37,127 bases of DNA from Gammaproteobacteria bacterium TMED112 (lineage in GTDB: Bacteria > Pseudomonadota > Gammaproteobacteria > Magnimaribacterales > TMED112), in the NCBI GenBank assembly GCA_002170245.2, contig NHFN02000006.1, positions 1 through 37,127 of the forward strand, in the 5' to 3' direction. Below the pieces are notes generated by a model, which was not told the DNA's origin, made no database searches, and worked only from the letters and a program-made list of their open reading frames with translations. Position 1 is the first letter of the stretch. Every line of letters begins with the position of its first letter. The position numbers and the translations under genes were made by a program. Shown here piece by piece: positions 1 through 6,387 of this stretch.

Positions 1-1
1 G

Positions 2-1501
2 CGTGAGATGGGCAGTGTTGATTTGCTCACCAAAACAGGAGAAATTGGCATTGCAAAAAGAATCGAAGCTGCAATGAAAGAAGTCCTTTCACTATGTGCG
101 GAATATCCGCTTTGCATAGAGTACGTTTTAGACTTTTTTCAAAGAATAAAGATTGGGGAGAAGAAAACCCAAGACCTTATATCTGGGTTCATGATTGAAG
201 AGCCAGAAGATGAAATAGTTGAACAAGAATTTGAGAGCGCAGAAGCAAATGAAAAAAATGATGAAAGTGAAGAAGAAGAGGAAGAAGCAAATGTAATTTC
301 TTTCGAAGAATGCGAAGCAAAAATTAAAATTATCAAAAGAGAATACAACAAATACTTAAAGTCACTAAGTAATGATAAATTAGACCCTAAAGGTCAAAAA
401 GCGCTAGATAAGTTGAAAGCAGAATTTCAGATAATAAAATTTAATTCAAAAGTTTTTGACACCTTAGTTCAAATTCCTACAGAGAAAAAAGCTCTTGTTG
501 GTGGTTTTGAAAGAGAATTAAAAAGATTGCTTGTGAAAGAAATAGGTGTTCCAAATAAAGAGGCAAGACAGCTTATAGATGAGAATCTTATTAATGTGAG
601 ACTCTTAACGAAACTTGCTAAAGATAAAAGATTTAAAAAGACATCTATCGATGAAGTGAAGCCTACATTCGTTAGAATCCAAAAAGATTTAATTAAGATT
701 GATGACAGCAACCTTATGCCTGTAACCCAAATTATTTCTTTAAATAAAAGAATAAATAAAGCTTATAGAGGTCTGTTAAGAGCTAAAAAAGAAATGATTG
801 AAGCAAATCTTCGTTTAGTAATTTCTATTGCAAAAAAATATACCAATAGAGGACTACAATTTTTGGACTTGATACAAGAAGGCAATATTGGTTTGATGAA
901 AGCAGTTGATAAATTTGAATATCGAAGAGGCTATAAGTTCTCAACTTATGCAACTTGGTGGATTAGGCAGGCTATAACTAGATCGATTGCTGACCAGGCA
1001 AGAACAATTAGAATTCCTGTGCACATGATCGAAACAATCAATAAGCTGAATAGGCTTTCAAGGCAAATGATGCAAGAAATTGGTAGAGAGCCAACACCTG
1101 AAGAGATGTCAAAGAGACTTGATATCCCAGAAGATAAAATGCGTAAGGTAATGAAAATAGCTAAAGAGCCAATTTCAATGGAAACACCAATTGGAGATGA
1201 TGAAGATTCAAACTTAGGCGATTTCTTGGAAGATTCTTCTATTAATTCTCCTATAGATGATGCTTCTATCAGGGGCCTAAAAGATGCCACAGATGAGATC
1301 CTTGCATCTTTGACTGCAAGAGAAGCAAAAGTTTTACGTATGAGATTTGGTATTGGTATGAATAATGACCACACTCTAGAAGAAGTAGGTAAACAGTTTG
1401 ATGTCACTAGAGAAAGAATCAGACAAATTGAAGCAAAAGCTTTAAGAAAGCTAAGACACCCAACTAGATCTGATGTGCTTAAGAGCTTTTTGCACGAATA
1501 A
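2..1501 (+). CDS. rpoD: RNA polymerase sigma factor RpoD (sigma-70), 5'-truncated by window edge
   Basis: Primary housekeeping sigma factor that directs RNA polymerase to -10/-35 promoters. The window opens inside the gene: the frame is open from base 2 and reads [10 protein letters not shown], the conserved end of region 1.2, so the ATG at base 8 is an internal Met. About 100 N-terminal residues (region 1.1 and part of 1.2) lie outside. Visible parts, counting from that Met: acidic non-conserved region (about 65-235, rich in Glu near 80-95), region 2 with [15 protein letters not shown] and the -10 recognition/melting segment [10 protein letters not shown] (about 265-340), region 3, and region 4.2 with the helix-turn-helix [17 protein letters not shown] before the C-terminus. 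Ends in TAA. The following tRNA starts 45 bases later. Identity is secure. Confidence 0.97.
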   Translation, partial: REMGSVDLLTKTGEIGIAKRIEAAMKEVLSLCAEYPLCIEYVLDFFQRIKIGEKKTQDLISGFMIEEPEDEIVEQEFESAEANEKNDESEEEEEEANVISFEECEAKIKIIKREYNKYLKSLSNDKLDPKGQKALDKLKAEFQIIKFNSKVFDTLVQIPTEKKALVGGFERELKRLLVKEIGVPNKEARQLIDENLINVRLLTKLAKDKRFKKTSIDEVKPTFVRIQKDLIKIDDSNLMPVTQIISLNKRINKAYRGLLRAKKEMIEANLRLVISIAKKYTNRGLQFLDLIQEGNIGLMKAVDKFEYRRGYKFSTYATWWIRQAITRSIADQARTIRIPVHMIETINKLNRLSRQMMQEIGREPTPEEMSKRLDIPEDKMRKVMKIAKEPISMETPIGDDEDSNLGDFLEDSSINSPIDDASIRGLKDATDEILASLTAREAKVLRMRFGIGMNNDHTLEEVGKQFDVTRERIRQIEAKALRKLRHPTRSDVLKSFLHE

Positions 1502-1546
1502 CGTCTTTTTTAAAATCAAAAAAAGTTATAGACTACATTTTCTGGC

Positions 1547-1623
1547 GGGCCTGTAGCTCAGTTGGTTAGAGCAGTGGACTCATAATCCATTGGTCGGAGG
1601 TTCGAGTCCTCCCGGGCCCACCA
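1547..1623 (+). tRNA. tRNA-Ile2 (anticodon CAT, lysidine-modified type)
   Basis: Complete cloverleaf of 77 bases with encoded CCA. The acceptor stem GGGCCTG pairs with CGGGCCC, the D stem is GCTC/GAGC, the anticodon stem GTGGA/TCCAT closes loop CTCATAA, and the T arm is GGAGG-TTCGAGT-CCTCC. The anticodon CAT is at 1581-1583. CAT can mean elongator Met, initiator Met or Ile2. The C4-G69 and C5-G68 acceptor pairs are the elements known to favour the lysidine synthase TilS, and the overall form resembles the Ile2 gene I recall next to rpoD in pseudomonads. I therefore call Ile2, with elongator Met as the alternative. It may be co-transcribed with rpoD. Confidence 0.9.
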
Positions 1624-1660
1624 TTTTTTAAAAGTATTGTTCTTAAGGATTATTCCATAG

Positions 1661-1685
1661 TCAGATGTGATCTGAGAATTTTCTC
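1661..1685 (+). promoter_or_regulatory. Two small overlapping hairpins in the leader upstream of the phosphate transporter
   Basis: In the 116-base gap between the tRNA and the transporter, TCAGAT-GTG-ATCTGA (1661-1675) forms a 6-bp stem. GAGAA-TT-TTCTC (1674-1685) forms a 5-bp stem that shares two bases with it, so the two could be alternatives. No T-tract follows, so this is not an intrinsic terminator. No Pho box was recognised. Function unknown; it could be chance in AT-rich DNA. Confidence 0.25.
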
Positions 1686-1739
1686 GTTCTGATGGAGTTC
1701 TAGTTCTTGTTCATATAGTATTAAGTTACCTAGAAGTTT

Positions 1740-3017
1740 ATGGAATTCATAATAGAAAATTTTTATCTTATTTTAGCTTCAAGCATTATTTTTGGCTTTT
1801 TTATGGCTTATGGAATTGGAGCTAACGATGTTGCAAATGCAATGGGAACATCTGTTGGAAGCAAAGCCTTAACCTTAACACAGGCCTTAGTTGTAGCAGC
1901 TATATTTGAGTTTCTTGGAGCCTATTTGGCAGGTGCATCTGTAACAGCGACTATTAGAGAAAATATTGTGGACCCGTCCCTTTACCAAGATGATCCTTCA
2001 GTTTTTGTAATTGGCATGATGTCCAGTTTATTAGCTGCAGGTGCTTGGCTATTGATTTCAACTGCTTTTGGATTGCCAGTATCGACTACTCATACAATTA
2101 TTGGAGCTATTGCTGGTTTTTCAATTTTTTATATTGGTTGGGCTTCAGTAAGTTGGGGCTATTTAATCGGAGTAACTTTTTCCTGGCTCATAACTCCAAT
2201 TATTGCAGCATTGCTTTCAGGATTATTATATTTTAGTGCCAAGCGTTTTGTTCTCAATGCAGAAAACCCTATTCAGGCTGGAAGGCAATATATACCTATT
2301 TACGCTGGAATGGTTGGATTTAGTATTGCAGCAATCACCTTAAATAAAGGGCTTAAGAATACAGATATACCAAATCTCATAACAGCATCAATTGGTGGTT
2401 ATGATCTTATCTTTACCATATTTGGGCTGGCTTTTGCTGTGGCGTTAATTTGTTATTTAATTTCAAGAATTCTGTTATCACATTATGTAAGTAAATCTGA
2501 TAATCCAAATATTGAAGGAAAATTTGCAGTATTAATGATATTTACAGCTTGCTCAATAGCCTTTGCTCATGGTTCTAATGATGTTGCAAATGCTGTAGGC
2601 CCAATGGCAGCAGTAATTTCAACAATAGAAAATCTTGGTGAAATTGATGATGTAACCAATATTCCAGAATGGATACTTCTTACTGGTGCGATTGGGATAG
2701 TAATAGGTATGCTTACATTAGGTTACAAAGTCATAAGGACTGTAGGTGAAAATATTACGAAACTAAAGCCAAGTAAAGGTTTTGCTGCTGAAATGTCCAC
2801 AGCAATAGTAGTAGTTGTTGGTAGTGTATCAGGTATACCTTTATCTACTACGCATACTCTAGTGGGCGCAGTGGTCGGAATAGGAATATTTAGTAGCAGC
2901 AAAGTGAACTATAAATCAATAACACAAATTGGAGTCTCTTGGTTAGTAACAATACCAGGAGGAGCTATTCTTTCAATAATGTTTTTTGTAGTATTAAGTA
3001 CCATATTTGGAATTTAA
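1740..3017 (+). CDS. PiT-family inorganic phosphate transporter
   Basis: Low-affinity, ion-coupled inorganic phosphate uptake across the inner membrane (PHO4/PiT family). The 425-residue protein shows the duplicated family signature: GANDVANAMG near residue 27 and GSNDVANAVG in the second half, each followed by an STTHT motif (GLPVSTTHTIIGA and GIPLSTTHTLVGA). About ten hydrophobic segments are visible. The ATG at 1740 follows a weak AGAAG ribosome site. PiT genes are often paired with a PhoU-like (DUF47) gene; none is here. Instead a five-gene string of signalling genes follows with only a 2-base gap to the next start, implying one transcript. Phosphate versus sulfate specificity cannot be settled from sequence, though phosphate is the usual substrate. 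Confidence 0.93.
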   Translation: MEFIIENFYLILASSIIFGFFMAYGIGANDVANAMGTSVGSKALTLTQALVVAAIFEFLGAYLAGASVTATIRENIVDPSLYQDDPSVFVIGMMSSLLAAGAWLLISTAFGLPVSTTHTIIGAIAGFSIFYIGWASVSWGYLIGVTFSWLITPIIAALLSGLLYFSAKRFVLNAENPIQAGRQYIPIYAGMVGFSIAAITLNKGLKNTDIPNLITASIGGYDLIFTIFGLAFAVALICYLISRILLSHYVSKSDNPNIEGKFAVLMIFTACSIAFAHGSNDVANAVGPMAAVISTIENLGEIDDVTNIPEWILLTGAIGIVIGMLTLGYKVIRTVGENITKLKPSKGFAAEMSTAIVVVVGSVSGIPLSTTHTLVGAVVGIGIFSSSKVNYKSITQIGVSWLVTIPGGAILSIMFFVVLSTIFGI

Positions 3018-3019
3018 TA

Positions 3020-3508
3020 ATGGATTTTAACTATTGGATAGAAATAGCAAATAAAGTTGTAAACATAATTACGGGACCAGCTGTCATATTTTCAGTATGG
3101 TTTCTTGTGGCACAAATTCAAACACAAATTAAGGTTGGTAAAGCAGCTTCAAGACAATCAATTGCAGAGGCACATCAAGAAGTGACTCTTGCAGGTTTAG
3201 ACCCTCTTTTGATGCGTGCGAAATTAAAACTTATTAAAAAAGAAAAACTTACAATTGATGAGGAAGTAGGTTTAAGAATACATATGACTGCAATTCTTAG
3301 AGCAAGAGAAAACCATTTTTATCAACATAAAATGGGCATGCTTGATGATGAAGAGTGGAAAACAATGAGAAAAGCTTTAGGTACACTTTTTATAAATAAC
3401 CAGCTTAACCTTGATATCTGGAACAAAAGCAAATCTACTTTTAACCCTGAGTTTGCAGAAATAGTCGATGAGGAAATTGAGATGAGGAAAGATACTTTTA
3501 AAAAATGA
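3020..3508 (+). CDS. Unknown single-TM, membrane-anchored protein
   Basis: 162 residues; I do not recognise a named family. The ATG at 3020 lies 2 bases after the transporter stop. The same frame stays open further upstream inside the transporter gene, but 3020 is preferred because the protein then begins with a normal short N-terminus and one hydrophobic segment (about residues 12-32, ITGPAVIFSVWFLVAQI). The rest is charged and mostly helical, probably cytoplasmic, with a pattern RARENHFYQHKMGMLDDEEW around residues 95-115. I have the impression of similar patterns in other marine bacterial hypothetical proteins. Its last 4 bases overlap the start of the EAL gene (ATGA), so it is translationally coupled to the c-di-GMP genes. 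Role unknown; a membrane partner of transporter or signalling proteins is only a guess. Confidence 0.8.
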   Translation: MDFNYWIEIANKVVNIITGPAVIFSVWFLVAQIQTQIKVGKAASRQSIAEAHQEVTLAGLDPLLMRAKLKLIKKEKLTIDEEVGLRIHMTAILRARENHFYQHKMGMLDDEEWKTMRKALGTLFINNQLNLDIWNKSKSTFNPEFAEIVDEEIEMRKDTFKK

Positions 3509-4593
3509 GTGATAAAGACCAATTAAAATTTATTTCTAAAGCTTTGCTTATGCATCAAAGACCTTTTTTAATAACAAAGCTTGACGGTGATGTCATGTGG
3601 ATAAATAACGCTGCTAAATATATGTTTTCTATGGAAGAAAAGGATAAGCTAGATATCCTTTTTGTTGAAAAAAAGGATCTTGATAAAGCGAAATTTGATT
3701 CTGATATTGCTGATTCTTTTGACGTTTTTTTGAAACTAAATCTTAGAGAGAAAAGTTTCTTTATGAGAGTCCTTTTGCATGTAATCCCCATGGAAAACGA
3801 AAACTATTTTCTCGTTGAATTTGTCTCAAACTCTAAAGAAAATCTTTACGCTTTAAAAACTGTAATTTCCTGTCTTGAGAACGATAGAATAGGAATGTTT
3901 TATCAAAAACAATACAAACTTACTGGTAAAAAAGAAATCACTGGCGTTGAGGCACTAATTAGGTTTTTTAGTGAGGATGGAAAAATAATACCAAACGACA
4001 AAATAATTCCATATATTGAAGGTGAAAGCATCTTTTCATTGGTAGTTACTTCCTCAATGAATCTTGTCAAAGAATTTTTTGATGCAAGAAAAGAAAAGGG
4101 GCTTGATGGTAAAACTTTATATTTTAATGTTTCTGCACACACAGTCTTACACAAAGACTTTCTACCAATATTTAAAGATTTTATTACTTCAACTGGTGTC
4201 CAAAAAGGTGACTTTGGGATAGAGGTTACCGAGACAGCTGAGCTAAATAATCTATCTTTAGCATCGCTTAGATTATCAAGCATTAAAAACCTAGGTGTAT
4301 CAATAGCCCTTGATGACTTTGGTGCTGGATATTCTGCATTAAGGTACTTAAAAGATTTACCAATTGACTTATTAAAGCTTGATAAGAGTTTTACAAATGA
4401 AATGGCTGAAACCCACAATCAAAGCCTTATTCAGATTGCCAAGCTTATGGCAGACTCTCTTTCAATGGAATTTATTTGTGAGGGACTTGAGGAAGAATGG
4501 CAAATAGAGAAGGCTATATCTTTAGGCTGTGAGAGAGGACAAGGTTATTTTCTTCATAAACCATGTAGTCTTGAAGATTTAACAAATGAATAA
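3505..4593 (+). CDS. EAL-domain cyclic-di-GMP phosphodiesterase with PAS-like N-terminus
   Basis: Predicted to hydrolyse c-di-GMP to pGpG. The 362-residue protein is cytoplasmic (no TM or signal). Residues about 10-110 have the size and strand/helix feel of a PAS-type sensor (weak call). Residues about 125-358 form the EAL domain. The catalytic set looks intact: E149-A150-L151, N208 in FNVS, E240, D270-D271 in DDFGAGYSALRYL, K291, E326 and Q346 in GQGYF. The usual YQPI entry motif reads YQKQ. It overlaps the upstream gene by 4 bases and the downstream GGDEF gene by 8 (ATGAATAA), so synthesis and breakdown enzymes for the same second messenger are coupled. Active enzyme is likely; activity is not proven by sequence. 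Confidence 0.92.
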   Translation: MSDKDQLKFISKALLMHQRPFLITKLDGDVMWINNAAKYMFSMEEKDKLDILFVEKKDLDKAKFDSDIADSFDVFLKLNLREKSFFMRVLLHVIPMENENYFLVEFVSNSKENLYALKTVISCLENDRIGMFYQKQYKLTGKKEITGVEALIRFFSEDGKIIPNDKIIPYIEGESIFSLVVTSSMNLVKEFFDARKEKGLDGKTLYFNVSAHTVLHKDFLPIFKDFITSTGVQKGDFGIEVTETAELNNLSLASLRLSSIKNLGVSIALDDFGAGYSALRYLKDLPIDLLKLDKSFTNEMAETHNQSLIQIAKLMADSLSMEFICEGLEEEWQIEKAISLGCERGQGYFLHKPCSLEDLTNE

Positions 4594-6028
4594 CAAAAAA
4601 GAAAAGATAGTACTTACTCAAATTAAACAAGATTTTACAACTCCTGTAGACGCTATTTCAGATTACATAAATTTAATTATCGATAGCTCAGATATATATG
4701 ATGAAGAAATTTCAAGTGAGTTTGAAAATATAAAAAAATCTGCAAAAACTTTGAGAATTAATTTTAATGAAGCTTTTTTAGAGTTTGCTGAGACCAAAAG
4801 AAAAACTATCAACAATGATGAAGAAGCTTCGATTTTAAGACACGATCTCAGGACTCCTCTCAATGGAATCATTGGATACAGTGAAATACTCATTGAGGAC
4901 TATGAGGATGATATTGACGAAAAGCATAATGAAGATTTATCACATATTATCGAACTAGCAAAAGAAATTGAAGCAGCAATTTCAAGATTTGTAGATTTCT
5001 TAAAAGAAGGTGCAAGCAGTCTTGAAAATGCAAATGATGGTAATGAAAGTGCTGACAATTTATTTAGCTCGCTTGGAAAAATTAAATATAAACTCGAAAT
5101 AATTGATGAAATAAAAAATGCGAAAATTCTTGTGGTTGATGACATCAAAACAAACTGTGATGTTCTTAAAAGAAGATTGGAAAGCAATGAATTTTATGTA
5201 GATATATCTATGTCTGGCAAAGAAGCTCTTGAGAAAATAAATCAACAAAAATATGATTTAATGCTTCTTGATGTACTAATGCCAGAAGTAAATGGTCTTG
5301 AAGTGCTTATTAAAGCCAGAGAGCAATATTCAGCTGATAAACTTCCCATAATTATGGTTTCCTCATTTGATGACGTAGAAAGTATATCAAAGTGCATTCA
5401 ACTCGGTGCATCTGACTATTTATCAAAGCCAGTAAACTCAACAATTCTTACACAAAAAGTTGCCTCAACGTTAGAGAGAAAAGCTCTTCGAGAAAGAGAG
5501 GAACAATTATTATCAGAACTGCATAGACAAGCAATTACAGATGAAATGACAGGTATTCCAAATAGAAGGTATGTTTTTGATATTTTGGAAAAAAGCTTTT
5601 CAGAAATTGAAAAAGAATCCAAAGAACATTTTGCAACAGCAATATTTGATATCGATCATTTCAAAAATGTAAATGATACATATGGACATGCAGCAGGTGA
5701 TGAAATTATTAGGAAAGTAAGCACGATTGCCACGTCTGTAATAAGTTCACCAGATATTTTTGGCCGAATTGGAGGAGAGGAATTTTTAGCAGTAATTTTT
5801 AATAACTCCAAAGAACATTTGCAACAAATATGCGAAAAAGTGAGATCAACTATTGAGAATAGTGAAACTTTATTTGATAATCAAAAAATACGAGTAACTA
5901 TCAGTGGTGGAGTTTGCTTTACTCATGAATCAACGAGCGTTTCAGACATGGTAAACAAAGCTGATGAGAGGCTCTATCTTGCTAAAAAAAATGGTAGAAA
6001 CAAATTTTATTTAAATGAGGGCGAATAA
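4586..6028 (+). CDS. DHp-like / REC / GGDEF protein (probable phosphorelay-controlled diguanylate cyclase)
   Basis: 480 residues, cytoplasmic. Order: a degenerate DHp-like segment (about 10-62, QDFTTPVDAISDY), a second DHp/HisKA-like segment with histidine H86 (RHDLRTPLNGIIGYSE, about 80-140), a REC domain (about 178-295; D185-D186, phospho-acceptor D229, K281), then GGDEF (about 315-478) with GGEEF at 396-400. No HATPase domain is present, so the histidine would have to be phosphorylated by another kinase or act as a phosphotransfer site. The inhibitory RxxD I-site position reads SSPD (387-390), so product inhibition may be absent. Predicted to make c-di-GMP. It overlaps the EAL gene by 8 bases and the next REC gene by 1. 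The domain order is unusual; the cyclase and REC calls are firm, the phosphorelay role is inference. Confidence 0.93.
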   Translation: MNNKKEKIVLTQIKQDFTTPVDAISDYINLIIDSSDIYDEEISSEFENIKKSAKTLRINFNEAFLEFAETKRKTINNDEEASILRHDLRTPLNGIIGYSEILIEDYEDDIDEKHNEDLSHIIELAKEIEAAISRFVDFLKEGASSLENANDGNESADNLFSSLGKIKYKLEIIDEIKNAKILVVDDIKTNCDVLKRRLESNEFYVDISMSGKEALEKINQQKYDLMLLDVLMPEVNGLEVLIKAREQYSADKLPIIMVSSFDDVESISKCIQLGASDYLSKPVNSTILTQKVASTLERKALREREEQLLSELHRQAITDEMTGIPNRRYVFDILEKSFSEIEKESKEHFATAIFDIDHFKNVNDTYGHAAGDEIIRKVSTIATSVISSPDIFGRIGGEEFLAVIFNNSKEHLQQICEKVRSTIENSETLFDNQKIRVTISGGVCFTHESTSVSDMVNKADERLYLAKKNGRNKFYLNEGE

Positions 6029-6387
6029 TGGCTTATATTCTGATTGTTGAAGACAATGAAATGAACAGAGATATGTTGGGAAGAAGATTAGAACGAAGAG
6101 GTTTTGAAATAGACTTTGCACTTGATGGACAAGAAGGTCTTGATAAGATGAGGGAAAGAAAACCAGATTTAGTTTTAATGGATATGGGCTTGCCCGTATT
6201 AGATGGTTGGCAGGCAACGACACAAGCAAAAGAAGATGCAGACTTGAAAGAAATTCCAATAATAGCACTTACAGCGCATGCTCTCGAAACTGATAGACAA
6301 AAAGCTCTCGCTGCGGGCGCTGATGATTTTGATACAAAACCTGTCGACATTAAAAGACTTCTAGAAAAAATAGGTAATTTTATTTAG
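6028..6387 (+). CDS. Single-domain response regulator (CheY/DivK-like REC)
   Basis: 119 residues that consist of one receiver domain and nothing else: acidic pair E8-D9, phospho-acceptor D52 in LVLMDMGLP, T82 and K104 in DTKPVD. Starts of this form (YILIVEDNEMNRDML) are typical of stand-alone REC proteins acting as phosphate shuttles or binding a partner protein. Its ATG shares one base with the preceding stop (TAATG). Its last 8 bases overlap, tail to tail, the end of the minus-strand hybrid kinase gene. Context suggests it relays phosphate between that kinase and the DHp/REC/GGDEF protein. That wiring is inferred from position only. Confidence 0.93.
   Translation: MAYILIVEDNEMNRDMLGRRLERRGFEIDFALDGQEGLDKMRERKPDLVLMDMGLPVLDGWQATTQAKEDADLKEIPIIALTAHALETDRQKALAAGADDFDTKPVDIKRLLEKIGNFI

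Noticed and set aside
8-10. ATG at base 8 as the start of the sigma factor
   Set aside because: The frame is open upstream and reads the conserved REMG, so this Met is internal; the gene begins outside the window.
946-1407. Long minus-strand open frame inside rpoD
   Set aside because: It mirrors a conserved sigma-factor coding region and its translation is low-complexity Ser/Ile-rich; no family features.
1667-1690. CRP-like site (TGTGA) upstream of the phosphate transporter
   Set aside because: Only one half-site is present; the second half does not match TCACA.
2939-3019. Upstream extension of the 162-residue protein into the transporter gene
   Set aside because: It would overlap PiT by about 80 bases and adds unlikely sequence; the ATG at 3020 gives a normal membrane-anchored start.
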